This document shows, piece by piece, positions 37,817 to 50,735 of a DNA stretch of 64,000 nt. The position numbers and the translations under genes were made by a program. The notes under the pieces were generated by a model. That model was given only the letters and a program-made list of their open reading frames with translations, ran no database searches and was not told the DNA's origin. The stretch is from assembly GCF_008831285.2 (NCBI RefSeq), contig NC_045148.1, positions 806,001 to 870,000 of the forward strand. Reading direction: 5' to 3'. This DNA is from Nymphaea colorata. Its lineage: Eukaryota; Streptophyta; Magnoliopsida; Nymphaeales; Nymphaeaceae. Position 1 is the stretch's first letter, and each line of letters starts with the position of its first letter.

Positions 37817-38992
37817 CCTGTTATCAGAGCGTGTATCCTGCTATTAAGGAGTTGATTCAAGGGGTTCTCTCTGAAACGTCTACTATGGAGCAGAATGGTG
37901 AAGATAGGGCCAAAAATGGATCTCAGACCTTCCTTCAAACGAGCGATGGAGCTGGACACAAAATAGTTCTTCATGAATAAGGTAACCCTAATCTGAAAAT
38001 CACCAACTCCTTGCTTGACGGATTCAATTACTTACTTTGGTCAAAAGCCGTCACTTGATTCTTAAGAGGAAAATTGAAGCTGGTATTAATTGATGGTAGC
38101 ATTAGTAAACCTGCTTTGAATGACCCTAACTAAACACAAAGAATGGAGATCCACAAATGACACAGTGGCCTCATGGCTGATAAACTCCATGGAGCCGAAA
38201 ATCTCTGTTATCTTTCAATTTCTTGAAACAGCCGAGGAAATTTGGACCTGAGCCAAGAATTCTACAGCGAGCAATTTAACACTGCTCGTATGTATCAATT
38301 GTCTCAAGAAAAGGGAGTTTCAACAGGGAACGATGCCCATAACCGAATATTTAGGACATTCAAAGGAATATGAGATGAAATGGACATTCATGCTCCGTTT
38401 TGGCTGGTCTAAGAAATGATTATGAACATATTAGAAGTTCTATTTTGATGGCTCACGAGCTTCCCTCCCTCAGCTCAGTTTGCGCTCTCCCAATGCGTGA
38501 GGAATCTAGAAGAAGAGCGATGGGGACTCTTGGTGATCACTACCTTGTGTCCAATAGTGATGAGAAAGTAGTATTTGCTGCCACCAAAGGTAACTTCAAT
38601 ACCTATGGAGGAGAAAAAAAAATCAGAAAAACAAGCGTGAAGATAGTAAAAGATTGAAATCCTCGCATTGCAAGAAGAATGGACATTCTAGAGAATCTTG
38701 CTGGTTTCTTACCAGCTAATATTCAAGCTAATCAAGCGTCTTCATCTGAGGTACCTATTACCTTGGAACGATTGGCTGAGAAGATCAAAGAATTACAAAT
38801 TCAAAATCTGCTGGAGTCTCCAACAACATGGCAGAAAACACTCAAGGTAACTTTGTTACTTCTTTCTTTTCTGCTACTAGTCCTAGCAATCTACGGATTG
38901 TAGACTCAGACGCCACGGATCATGTGGCAATTCAGTCCACAAACATAGTTCAAAATATTATACCTAAAACCTCTACCCCAGCTACCCCCAAT

Positions 38993-39208
38993 CAGAGGTA
39001 AGAGGCAAGAGGGAAGGGGGCAAGAGGGAAGGGGGGCCTGCCTAGGCCATGGCCCCACCCCAACCAATGATTTTTCTTTTTTACATTGAAAAAAATAATA
39101 TTTTTTAATTACCTAATATATTTTTTTGTATTAGAATTCAGTTTGGCCCTACCCGGATCCAGAGATCGGACTGCCGGCTCGCTCCTGAAAAAAATCATGG
39201 CTTCGCTG
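38993..39208. mobile_element. Decayed hAT MITE inside the copia element
   Basis: The interior GCCTAGGCCATGGCCCCACC and TTTGGCCCTACCCGG match the intact MITE at 31999-32193. The right end GGCTTCGCTG is a mutated GGCTCCGCCCCTG, and the left end has an expanded GAGGGAAGGGGG duplication. It interrupts copia protease, so it inserted after the retrotransposon. Confidence 0.7.
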
Positions 39209-40439
39209 CCAATGATAATTTAATGCTGATTATAGGTACGGGTAGTCTAGATTTTTAATAATAAAGGTTGTAATAGTGAAGTGTTGGTTATGCTCAATAT
39301 TTCTTTTATCAGTTGCCAAAGATTACTAGCAATCTGAATTGTGATGTTATTTTTTTTCAGCTATACCAACGTAACGTTATTTTTCAGGATCAGAAGACTT
39401 AGGAGACTATTGGTGAGGCGTATCTCATCAATGGACTTTATCGTATTTCTCTCTTAAATCATGCTATGACAGCTTCAAATAATGTTGGTGGAGAGATTTG
39501 GCATCGTTGCTTTGGGCTCTCGCCGACTATGGCACTTCTTCATTTATTTCCTAAACATTGTTTTAAAGATGATGAATGTGATGTTTGCAAATTTGCAACA
39601 ATGTCTAGGCCATAGTTTTCCTTTTATGAACATGTTAGCTTAGCTCCATTTGATCTTGTTCATACTGTTGTGTGGGGGCCTGCCCCTCTAGACTTTTTGG
39701 ATGGTCTTCGCTATTACTTATTGTTTATTGATGATTATTCTAGGCCTACATGGGTTTACTTTACGAAAAACAAATTTGAAGTTTTTCTTCATTTTAAGTC
39801 CTTTTTTAAACTGGTGGAGACGCAATACAAATCCAAAGTGTGTTATATCTGATAATGGAACTGAATATAAAAATGCTGCTTTTGAATTTTTTTTTTGTTG
39901 AGCAAGGTATTTACCATCAAACTTATTGTGTTGACACAACACAACAAAATAGTGTGTCAGAAAGAAAGAATAGACATCTCCTCGAAGTTGATAGGAAAAT
40001 TTGCCTTATGTGATTAATAGGACTCCAGTAAGAGATTAAAATACAAAAGCCACATTAAAGTTCTTACCGGTTCTCAACCCAAAATTAAGCATTTTCTTAG
40101 GATGTGTTGTCTTGTTTGAGTGCATCCATCAAAAAGAGTTCCTCCATCGATGAAATGTGTATTTGTTGGTTACAGTTCAAGTAGTAAGGGGTATGCAATT
40201 ATGTATGCTGTCACCCACTTTCTAAGAAAATCTATATTTCACGTGATGTTCATTTCAACGAATCACAACCCTATTTTAAAACGACACACCCTAATAGCAA
40301 ACAGGGGAAGCATAATTATGCAAATTTACATGACTTTGATGATTTGTTTATAACAATTATTAAGAAAAGGTTCAGTTTCAAACAAGTCCGTCCAGTGCCG
40401 GTGAGAAAAGTACTGAAAATAATCAATTAATCTAGGGTA

Positions 40440-43050
40440 AGAGTATATTGATGTTTCCCTCATAAAGTGCCACGACCCAATTTTTGACAGCAGAATTTTT
40501 TTTTTCATTTCTATAATAACGGAAACAACATTGAGTCATGACCAAAACTTAAACAAATTAACCACATTGGTTTATTTCAAAAGTAAAACACTTGGACCCA
40601 AACAACTAAATTAACCACAATTCCCAAAACCAACGTATTATCCAAATTGTCAATGCTCGTCCATCACAAGCCTAAGAGGTCGATCTAATAGCCATAAACC
40701 CTCAAAAATTACATGTAGAGATAGAAAAAAGGGTCAGAGTTCATCTGAGTATGGAAAAATCCAGTCATGAATGGAATATGGCCCAACAAAATAATATTTG
40801 ACTTTGTAAAACAAATTCATATAAGGGCCTTATGAACCACAACCATAAGACTCCAAGTCTTAACACATATTGCAGTACGTCACATTAACAAAAACAAAAC
40901 GAGGTGTACACAACCTTCAAAATTTCGTAGGCTTTCAATCGTGGTTCTCTGACAATGTCATGATTATCGTACCGAGCAACAACAGAAATCCCCGTGAGTA
41001 CTCACGGGCAGAACAAAACATATCTTCACCAGGCGATCCAACAGATCAAAGGTACCTGCAGTGAAACCTCCTGAGATATCTCAGATCACCGTTGCAGTAG
41101 CAGGATCCCTCTAGGAACCCGGGGTGAGGGACCAAGAGACACCTTGCTTTCCAACAAAAACAGCAAAATCCTTGGCCCTTGTACTGCCCAATACCTTGTG
41201 GGCCATCCAGTGCAGACAGAAAAGTGTGCGTCAACAGTGAGCTCTCGTGCACCACTGCCTTCCGGGTCAAAGCCAAACACTAAGCAAAACCACAAGCTCG
41301 CACTCGCATAAGCCATTGAACACAGTCCACGTTTCGCATTTGAATTTCAAATGTGAGGGTTTCTCATCATTAGACGTCGTCTATTACCTCTCACAGAAAC
41401 CACGCTTAGGCTTAATTTCTCAAACAACAAAAATATACCATTTTATAACTTGATTTAATAGCAACAGAACAAAGTCAAAATAAAACGTAATAATACAAGT
41501 ATATCACGTCCACAAAATTCAGATAATAATATTGTAATCATTCAGATCTTAGAACTCTTTTTCTGGAATTTAAATAAAACTATGGACAGAATAGAGCAAT
41601 AATGCATAACATTATGGTTTTCCATTGAAATTGGACACAAATTCACAATAAACCCTCTTTTGTAAATTTTAAGAACTTGAAGGGTACCGATTCGTAATTT
41701 CGTAAGGGTTCTTCGGTTCTTATGGAAAATAACTTTCGCGGACCCCTTTTTGAAGATGTTTTTAGCAAAAACGTTGCGGCATGCATTTATAAAAATTATA
41801 ACGCTCTTTCTGAAATTTTCTAATAAGATGGACCCGTTTTGAAATTTTCGAAATGAACCTGAATTTGGTCGAACCCTAATCCTCTTTTCATTTTAAGCCC
41901 GACTTTCTCTCTCCTCGCCGGCGTTCCTTCCTCGTCTGGCGGTGGAGCTTCCGTCTTCTTCAATGGGAAACGAACCAGAGAGAGAGTCGGTCCTCCCCTC
42001 CCCGCGTTAGGACCTCCCACCATCACGGCCATTGATCGACCGACCAGCGCTCGCAGCCGCCGCCTCCTCCTCTGCTGCTCCCGCGTTTTAGCACTGCCAC
42101 CGTGAGGAAGACGACCTCCCAGCCAGGTGCGTCTTTTCCGGCTGTTGCTATCTTTGCGACGAGGATGAACCGGTAGCAAGGACGAGCGACAGGAGGCCGC
42201 CTGCGTCTTCAATACCGTGTTATTCATTCCCCACCCACCCCCCCCCCCCCAAATCGCCTCTTCTGCAACTCTCACGGTATTCCCCTCTCCTGGAGCTCTC
42301 CAGCAACAGGAAGATTGAAGAAAACGTCCCTGTTGTCGGGTCCGCAGCAGGAGAAGAGGAAATCGAGGGTTTGGTTCTCCACGGAAATGAATGACTAAAC
42401 GGGGGTTTCAGTCTAACTTTGGAGATTCGGTGACACTACCGAATCTCATGGGTATAAATCCGACCCCCTTATCATTCCCACCACTACGTCATTACGTTTC
42501 ATCCATACTCTTATAAGGTTCATTTTCAGGAAATCCATGATAGTTAGAAACAAGAACTCTGGTATACTATGAAATCTTCAACTAGTGTAATATGCACGTA
42601 CATATCTATCCACTAGAAACCAAACAGAAAAACACAAAGGCTACATGGCGTATAAATACATAGTTTCTCACGCATATTTATCTATGAGCAGTAAAAAATA
42701 CAGGGACTTCATGACGCATTTCATAGCCAAATATTGTCATACCCTTTCAAATCCGAGATAACTTCCCGCCAGCAGCTTCCCTGGTTCTTTTCCAGCAGCC
42801 AACAATTTCAATCTTTAACCAGAAAGAGGGCAAAGATGAGGACGTCTCTCTCTCTCTCTCTCTCTCTCTTCGTTGGACTCTCACGTCTATGGCTGTAGAG
42901 TTTCACTTACATACTTAACAATCATATAAATCTACCATTTACTCTCACGTCTATGGCTGTAGAGTTTCACTTACATACTTAACAATCATATAAATCTACC
43001 ATTTATAATCACTTCCCATATTAATGGTTTTCAAACGAATAAGAAAAAGA
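40440..43050. other. About 2.6 kb unassigned insertion in the copia element
   Basis: Copia coding similarity stops near 40440 and resumes near 43080-43290. The DNA between is unrelated. It has an 18-bp perfect palindrome at 40991-41008 (CCCGTGAGTACTCACGGG), a GC-rich part at 41880-42300, a poly-C run near 42240, a (CT)n run at 42846-42870 and a 64-bp tandem duplication. The left part, read on the minus strand (CAAAAATTGGGTCGTGGCAC), looks like the end of a Ty3/gypsy LTR, but no target duplication or gag-pol was found. The open frame at 41820-42275 (minus) has no recognisable domain. Confidence 0.5.
42881..43008. repeat. 64-bp tandem duplication
   Basis: Units 42881-42944 and 42945-43008 begin TCACGTCTATGGCTGTAGAG and are identical as far as I can read. 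Confidence 0.93.
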
Positions 43051-44420
43051 GAAATCATGGGTCTTACAGAAAGAACTAGACGTGTACCCATTCACCAGGC
43101 TGGTTATGAGATTTATGCTCCTAGACACTCAGCAACTATGTGCCCTATGGACGAATATCAGGTCAACATTCTGCATTTGTTAAACCTCTAGGCACGACTC
43201 ATGAGCTCATGTTATATCAAGAGGCTAAGGAGGACCCAAAATAGAGATCTGCAATAAAAGAAGAGCTTGAAGCTCTTAACAAAATCAAACATGTGATGTC
43301 GTATCCACACACTAATATTGTGGGCTACAAATGGCACTATAAAGTAAAGTACAAAAGTGACAGAACGCTAGAGATACAAAGTCAAGCTCATTGCGAAAGG
43401 GTAACCTTCGCTCCAGTTGTTAAGATGAACACATTAAAAATCTTGCTTTCAGTCTTCTGCAATCGAAATTGGAGGCTTCATCAATTGAATGTTAAAAATG
43501 CCTTTCTCCAAGGAGAATTGAATTAAAAAATTTACATGAGCTTTCCTCTTGATCACCTAAATGAAGGAAAAGGACTTGTTTTCAAACTTAACAAGGCCAT
43601 ATGTGGGCTTAAATAATCTCCAAGAGCTGGTACATGAAGTTGAGTATGGCTTTGGAGAATTAGTCCAATCTCAAAGGGGATATTCTTGTGCCAAAGAAAA
43701 TATGTTACGGATATATCAAGAGAGACAAGAAAGCATGCTGCTCCTCCTGTGGGATACTCATGTAGAGCCGAATGAGGAGCCTATAGAAAACAAAGAGATA
43801 ACCCAACAACTTGTGGGAACATTGATATACCTAACAGTCACTCGCCCAGACATAGCTTATACAATTAATGTCATTAGCAGATACATGCAGGGCCCACGAG
43901 AATCTCATATGAAGGCCGTTGATCGCATACTCAGATACATCAAGGGAACTCTTGGTCAAGGTCTTTGGTGGAAAGGAATGAAAATATAAACATTACGTGA
44001 TTTACTGATGTAGACTAGGCATGATGTAGACTAGGCAGGAGACACCAGTGATAAAAGGTTCACAACGGGGTACTATGTATTTGTTGGAGGCAATCTTATC
44101 TTATTGCTTGGAAAAGCAAAAATCAAATAGTAGTAACTCGGATCTAACGCAAAGGCGGAATACAAAGCCATGGCATATGGTGTGAGTTAACTTGTATGGA
44201 CAAAAAGTTTGATTAAAGAACTTGGATTCAATGTCACTTTATGCATATATGTTTTGTGACAACAAGGTTGCAATACACGTCTCCTCAAATCCTGTTTTTC
44301 ATAAAAGAATCAAACACATCTAAATTGATTTCCACTTAGAGAAAGTGATATCCAAGTTAGAGTTCCATATATTAAAGGGACCGACTAAGTAGCTGACGGG
44401 TTGAGTGAAGGCACCACTTG

Positions 44421-44428
44421 AAGGGGGG
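44421..44428 (+). other. copia polypurine tract
   Basis: AAGGGGGG lies immediately before the TG of the 3' LTR at 44429. Confidence 0.85.
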
Positions 44429-44689
44429 TGATAGAGAGAGAATTCAACGTTGGGAGACCTTTTCCTTCCTTATTCATGAAATCTCTAGTCGTTGAACAAA
44501 ATTTCTGAACGTTCCCTAATTCATGCCAAGTGTAGAGGTTTATTGTTTAACCTCTACTATATATGGCTTGTACTGTTTTTTTTGTCAAGTAATATCGAAT
44601 GTTGTCCTTCCCACCGTGGATGTCGGTCACCATAGACCGAACCACCTGCGCCCTTTTTTTCTTCTACGCTTTCTTAGACGAAGTTGTCA
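44429..44689 (+). repeat. copia 3' LTR
   Basis: TGATAGAGAGAG...GTTGTCA is followed by the target duplication ACTTC (44690-44694). It differs from the 5' LTR by many substitutions and a block around 44610-44640 (ACCGTGGATGTCGGTCACC) absent from the 5' copy. Confidence 0.88.
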
Positions 44690-44694
44690 ACTTC

Positions 44695-46418
44695 TTTTCT
44701 TTCTGCATTTGATTTGCTTTTTGATTTATGCCATTCTAATTTCCATGTTTGATAGAACCGAATTCTCCCCCTTGTTATATTCTATCATTTGCTAACTTCC
44801 TATCACCAAAGGGCGTGATTCTGAACCTCGAATTCTTTAATTGTAGCGTAGGTTTTACTTATTTCTTCGTTTATATTCATCGACCAAAATGCATACCCTC
44901 GTTTTTGAACTCAGTTTATCTGGGGATATTTCTCCGTTTTCATGGTTTTTAGTGTTTCCTTGGAGGCACACATGATACCGGCCGAACTTGGAACTTGGTC
45001 TTACCCAAGATTTCGAAAAGAATATGACCTGATAATATGCAATTTGTTTTTCTTACTATAACATACTTGAAGCTTGTGGACTAAAAGCATAAGATACAGG
45101 AATCCGGGCAAACTCAAAATTAGAGGCGGATCTGGCAGTATGTCAAGGTTGAAAATCGACCGCCTAAAACGTAAAATAGACATTACAGCCTTAGAAAATT
45201 AGTCTTTCTTTAAAAGAGCAGCATTCATATGCCTAATTACTCTTCTCTCTCTCTATCTCCCTCCCATTGCAGGTAGCTCACCGCCCACTTACTCATAATA
45301 GGTCTATGGTTTCGAGATTCAGACCGAAGGAATGACGCCAAGGCCCTCAGCCGTCAAGAGGACATCCTTTTTTGGGGGCTGCTTCGCAATATAAATTGTT
45401 TGCATGAATCTTCTGCTTCAAAAATTGAGTCAAATTCGTAGAACCCTATATTACCAGTATTTTATGAATGTGTCCAATCTTTGTAATTGTGGCAGAGGAG
45501 GTTTATAAAAGAGTAACAAACTGTTCTTGTTGCCAGCAGCCCCTTTAGGACCATCTCTGAAGACACAGTAAAGGGTGATCTCAAATCAACGTTGTATGGT
45601 TTCGGAAGCAAGTTCGTGGAATTGAGGGATCAGACTGTCAAAACTCTGTCAGCACATGAAGCCTTATTGCATTCAATGACAAAGCACTGATCTGTCTGTT
45701 GGTTCCTACGGGTTTTAGCATGGACCATGCACTTACATGGTCTGCGCAGCAAAAGTGGAAAAGAACTTGGTGTAGAGGTGTTCTCTTGTGTGCAGTATGT
45801 ATCTTTTTACCATGCCAAAATTTTTCACCTCTAAATGGAAGACGAGGAACAGCTGGATAGGGAAAGAAATGCGTCGCTGAGAATGAACGAATTACACAAG
45901 AAGATATTGATTTATCAACCATAAATGTTTCCCGCTGTTTACACAGGTATTTACACATCGCATCTGTTACTGTATAGATAAAAGAATGCAACAGTAATTT
46001 CCAAGAAACTCGCACCCGGGATTTGCACAGCTGTACAAGTCACGATGTCTTCACGGACCGTCCATCAACATCGTACTATGAAAAGAGAGCCTGTCCACCA
46101 CAAAGTTCCTGTCCTCTGATTCCCATCTACGTGCAATGGAGAACAAAGTTTCCTGCGGATAATAAGTAAGCAAACATCTGAGCAAGTTTACCTTTCATTC
46201 CCAAACCTTAAGAAAGCAAAGCCAGTGTATAAGAAATCCCCTTTTCCTTTTTCCTACTTGCATTCAATTAACCTTTTGATTTTTCAGAAGGATATATGTC
46301 ATATATCAAGTCAATTGGCTTTGCTTTAATCATGACGAGAGACAAACATATTTAGAGTATTAAAAATCTTGTTGACCTACCAATATTTGCAGCCAAGGGT
46401 CCAATAAGGCAATAACAT
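44695..46418. other. Intergenic region and 3' UTR of the RING-CH gene
   Basis: I support no gene here. The right part probably includes the 3' untranslated region of the minus-strand RING-CH gene. The 125-codon minus frame at 45638-46015 shows no domain. Confidence 0.5.
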
Positions 46419-49400
46419 CTAGTAAAGGCCCAATTCTCTTAGCTCTGTAATTTGATCAGGGTCAAGTCCAGGAGGATCGCCATTGTCCTCTCGATTTACA
46501 ACCATGTATTCCTGAAGTTAAAAAGTAGTGTCAGAACTTGTAACAAACACACAGAAGCAACATAAGCCATGAAAATGTCGGCTTTTGACAACGCATCCCA
46601 TTTGTGGATTAGGAAATGGAGCATAACCTTTGTCAGTTCCCGCTTAGCAAGAACGTGATTATGGCGTTCAGTGATCTTATGTCCACATATCATGGCTATG
46701 AAGAATCCGAAAATCAACCCCATCATGATGATAGACATTGCTAAACAAATCAAATAAATAAAACAAAGTAAACATACAGAAAGATAATGCAAAAAGTAAA
46801 ACCAGAAACAGCCAAAAATGCTTCATTCATATGAATACAGTGTGTGCATATGAAGTATTCCTTGGTGTTAACAACCACTTTTCGAACATCAAGTCACAAC
46901 ACAGCCAGCAAAAACTGCCTATACACAGAGGTTCTCAAGATTCCTGTGCTAATCAAACTACCAAAGCCGAGCACTAAGTGAATCTTCTCTTTGACAAACA
47001 GAGACTTGGACATTTTGAAATCAAACTTAGAAAAGAAAAAGTGCTAACTATTGAACACCAAAAGGATGTAAAAGTCTATGTGATCCACAAACACTTGTCC
47101 AGAAGCCAACAGCCTAAAGGTGACAGCATTAAGTATACCTGCTAGGGCATAGAATACGACATGGTTGTCATCATAGCAGAACATGTCACGCAGTTCTTCA
47201 CCAAAAAACTTGTACGCCAGCAGGCAAAGTAAAGCTACAACCTGTGATAATAATATAGACTTAGTCGTGTAAGAAATGGAAACAAATGAACAATTGAATG
47301 CATCAAACAGTATACCAAACAAAAAAAAAAAGAAAAGACGACAGTCACAAAACCATATGCCTAGAAAGAAAAGATTTACAACATATGCTCTTTCCATGTT
47401 TACATATCCTGCCACCATTCTCTATGGAATAAAAAGTAAAAATCTTAAGAAAAGTTCAGAATAGGATCAGCACAACAATCAGGAACTCATAGGAGAAACA
47501 ACGTCCAAATCCCCAAAGCCGAAAAGCATAAATCAGCTACCAACAAGTAAGCCAGTCTATATAATAACAAACTTCAACTGACCTAATTCCTCCAAAATCA
47601 GATTTTATCACCACTATAGCATGAATTCCCATAAAGATAGCTATATGCCCATGAGAACTATGCACATGTCATGAAATGGAAACCTTTTTATGTAGACCAG
47701 GTTCTTCTTTTTTTTTTTTTTTGTCACATTTATTATCCTAACAATCGGGAACTCATAGGAGAAACAACGTCCAAATCCCCAAAGCTGAAAAGCATAAATC
47801 AGCTACCTACAAGTAAGCTAGTCTAGATAATAGCAAACTTCAGCTGATCTGATTCCTCCAAAATCAGATTTTATCACCACCATAGCATGAATTCCCACAA
47901 AGATATATGTCCATGAGAACTATGCACGTCCCATGAAATGGAACCTTTTATGTAGACCAGGTTCTTATTTTCTTTTTGTATTTATTATCCTTTTCTTCAT
48001 AAAAAAACAGATAGAAAGAATGTGTCGTTAACTTACCAAGTAAATCTGCTCAAGATAAACGAGAGAGAAAATAGGTGAAAACAAATGGAGCAACTCAAAG
48101 CTATAACTGGAAATAAATGTATTTGGTTTCAGTTTCTCTGAACCCTGATTAACATGTTTAGCAACTTCGCCATTTTGACGTCCCATTCAAGCAGGTTCTA
48201 TGATGGAGGCCTTTTTCCAATGAGAAGAATATGGTATTGTTCAATTGGCAACTTAAAATTCATTATCAAAAATCAAGTTCAGGTAAACTACACTATACAC
48301 CATATAAAGTCATAGGATGGCCTTATGTAACCTAGATAGGTAGGAGCTAGTTCCTGTTTGATGATGCTGAAAACCAAGCTTTGCAGCAGCAGAGAACGGG
48401 TATTGTTGGAACTTGGAAGTAAGCTGATTTAAGAGAAGCCAGACTCACACAACCTGGCTTCAGAAAAATCTCCAAAAGATAGGTGTTTCACCTAGGCAAG
48501 AAGCAGCACCCTTCTTGATTCATGGTCACCCACTTACATCATGAGTTATGATCTGAGTTATGATCACACACGTTCTCTATTGAAGTCCAAGATTTCCAGC
48601 CAGCCCCACTAGTACCATCCAGTAGAACTAAAGTAGCTCTGTAAACTCATTTATTAGCATTTGTCATCTAACTTGCAATTAGAATTTGGCACACAAGTTT
48701 GCCAAAAGATTTGGAGCTAGACACTCCCAGGATTTACATAAAAAGTGGGGCTAGAGAATCCCAAGATTTACCTTGTACAATCCCACTATGAAGTTTACTC
48801 ATCATGTGTGCTCTCTGATCCATAACATTACACAAGTTCTGACAAACCTTAAATTTAAAAACTCAAACTCTTAATTAATTTTAACCCTTTTCCCCAATAA
48901 ATAATTTAGCACAGTTCTTATGTTCTTGTACTGTAACAGACTGGACCAATCTTGTTAGTGAAAAAGAGAGATATTCCTAGTCCAGTCAACACGAATTTTC
49001 ATTAATCACTAGTAAATGTAGTTGCAGAAATGAATAAAAAGCATGTCATACCAACTTCCTTTTCAGTTGATTAAATTGAAAGGCAACTCTTGACTGATGC
49101 ATATCCACATGGTTGAAAATGTGCATCATCATGTCATCGTGTGTGCACATGATGTGGGGAGTGGAGAATATAAGAACATACACATTATTTGCTGAACAAT
49201 GTTTTGATTTTAAACTATTAAAGCAAGACTTACCAACATAACAACAATAAAAATCATAACATGATCGAGGAAAACAAGGAGCTGAAACTTCAATTTCAAC
49301 CACCAACGCCTTGAAAGCATATTTGCACGTAGATGAAAATCTGCCCTACATTCAGTACAATGTGCAAAAGCAAAACCCTCCTGGAAAATAAACCCAAAAA

Positions 49401-50735
49401 AACAGTAAGAAATAAATAAAAACAAGCAATGTCAGTCTGGAATGAAAATCTAGTAACCTCAACTCAAATCATAACTGCATAGCCTGCCCTCTGATCATTT
49501 GTTAGTTTAAGTATGATATTTACACCTTTTCTATACTATCTTAGGTTTTCTCAATGGAATTTGCTTTGCAAATTTTTCAGCAAAGAAAGAGACTCTGAAC
49601 GTGGCTACATGTCTTCAACTCAGTTAGGAGCTGTAAATGAGAGTGGAAGTGAGGATTTTATAAATAAGTATTTATTGTCTTCTACCGAATCCTGTTGGCT
49701 GTTTAGAATATGGATTATAGTCACAAAAATAACTGTTCATTTGAAATATCATGCTTTTGTATCCAAACAAGGAAAAATGGTTTTAATTGAAAAATATCAC
49801 AATATATTACGGGAAATTCAGGCATTTAAAAACATAGGTTTAAAGACCCATACAGGGGGGCATCATGAGCCTTCTTCAGTACTTTCCCTGAAGCCACGCC
49901 CTGCATGAAGACTTAAAAATTTGGTACTTGTTTAGGCATTGTGTAATTTTTTATTACTATGTTTTGTTGATAAATTGGTATGACATTTTGAGTTGGGATT
50001 GTGATCAAACTGGAAATGATAACGGAGATGAGTCACTTTCAACTCCATCCAAGACAGAATGTTCACAATACTTTCTCTATCTCCATTTTCATTTCCATTT
50101 TAACTCAAGCGCCCAAATGCAGCCTTACTTATTAATGTTCTCTAAAAGTAACCCTATAAAGTGTAGGTTTTTTGCTCAAAATATTGCCTAATTTTTAAAC
50201 AGCAACCTACAATAGACAAGCAAAAAAGGAAAATGACTACAGGCTTTAAGTATCAGAACATAACAGACCAAAAAAAAATGTGTATGCCAAAGAAAGGGCA
50301 ATACCTTGATTGATCTCCAATGATCAAGACAAGATCTGTGCACATATTTTTGTGTACCTTTGCAATCACAGGGAGCTATTAGCTCTCCACCTATAAACAG
50401 AAACAATATTTCTTTAAGAAAGAAAACTTGTAGTTGGACAAAACAGGTAACCTTATTACGGCTCAACTATGAGCAACAAAATTAAAGTCATAAAATCTCT
50501 AATAGGGACCTCCAGATTCAAAGCAGATTCGACACTGTCGTTCGTCTCCACCGATCAGATTTTCATGTTCATCAACATCAGAAGTTTCTCCATCACCATC
50601 CCTCACAAGAATGACGGTCTCTGTAGGTTTGCTTTCTTTACAAGATAGGGATTCACTGGAGGTGCACATTGAACTAGGCCTCTGCAAGAGTGATTCAAGC
50701 ACTCCTGTACAATCATCATTTGTTGCCAAATGCAT
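46419..50735 (-). CDS. RING-CH (MARCH-type) membrane E3 ubiquitin ligase
   Basis: The coding exons are 50735-50510 (exon from 50758), 50390-50305, 49380-49234, 47241-47139, 46740-46628 and 46511-46419, all GT-AG and in phase, giving 255 aa. RING-CH fingers recruit E2 enzymes to ubiquitinate membrane proteins. The eight zinc ligands are complete in C4HC3 order: C68, C71, C83, C85, H93, C96, C112, C115, within RQCRICFESGG, IAPCDCKGTQKYVHRSCLDHW and AHCTECRADFHLR. Hydrophobic stretches follow at FQLLVFLDHVMIFIVVMLVV and ALLCLLAYKFF, then MSIIMMGLIFGFFIAMICG, so the protein is membrane-anchored. It ends in ITELRELGLY. The start is the first in-frame ATG of the second exon; an extra 5' coding exon cannot be excluded. 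Introns hold a 266-bp tandem duplication. The target is unknown. Confidence 0.88.
47474..47985. repeat. 266-bp tandem duplication in RING-CH intron
   Basis: Units starting AACAATCAGGAACTCATAGG (47474) and AACAATCGGGAACTCATAGG (47740) run in parallel to CATGAAATGGAA and AGACCAGGTTCTT with modest divergence, separated by a poly-T tract. Confidence 0.92.

Larger units (their letters stand above)
37850..44400 (+). pseudogene. copia gag-pol remnants
   Basis: Gag traces lie at 38000-38660 (AGLRNDYEHIRSSILMA). Protease IVDSDATDHVA is near 38895, with the catalytic DSGAT changed to DSDAT. GAG-pre-integrase is near 39440-39600 (EIWHRCFGLSPTMALLHLFP, worn HHCC). Integrase lies at 39660-40010 (LLFIDDYSRPTWVYF, ISDNGTEYKN). 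Reverse transcriptase starts near 43290 (TNIVGYKWHYKVKYKSD, FAPVVKMNTLKILLS, VKNAFLQGEL) and continues at 43561-43989 (LVGTLIYLTVTRPDIAYTIN, MKAVDRILRYIKGTLGQGL). RNase H is at about 44000-44400 with AKAEYKAMAYGVSELVW. Stops and frameshifts recur throughout; no enzyme is intact. Confidence 0.85.
37567..44689 (+). mobile_element. Complete-ended but degenerate Ty1/copia retrotransposon, 7.1 kb
   Basis: It is bounded by LTRs of about 250 and 261 bp and by the 5-bp target duplication ACTTC (37562-37566 and 44690-44694), with primer binding site at 37819 and polypurine tract AAGGGGGG at 44421-44428. The internal order is gag, protease, integrase, reverse transcriptase, RNase H, all broken. It carries two secondary insertions: a hAT MITE (38993-39208) in the protease/integrase interval, and about 2.6 kb of foreign DNA (about 40440-43050) between integrase and reverse transcriptase. 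The many LTR differences indicate an old insertion. It belongs to a different copia family from 1-7790, since its LTRs are much shorter and unrelated. Confidence 0.9.

Noticed and set aside
41820-42275. 151-codon minus-strand frame with arginine-rich content
   Set aside because: It is low-complexity GC-rich DNA inside the unassigned insertion, with no recognisable domain or gene structure.
45638-46015. 125-codon minus-strand frame
   Set aside because: No domain; its position fits the 3' untranslated region of the RING-CH gene.
49513-49908. 131-codon plus-strand frame inside a RING-CH intron
   Set aside because: No recognisable domain and no promoter or splice evidence; it could be a small insertion but that is not supportable.
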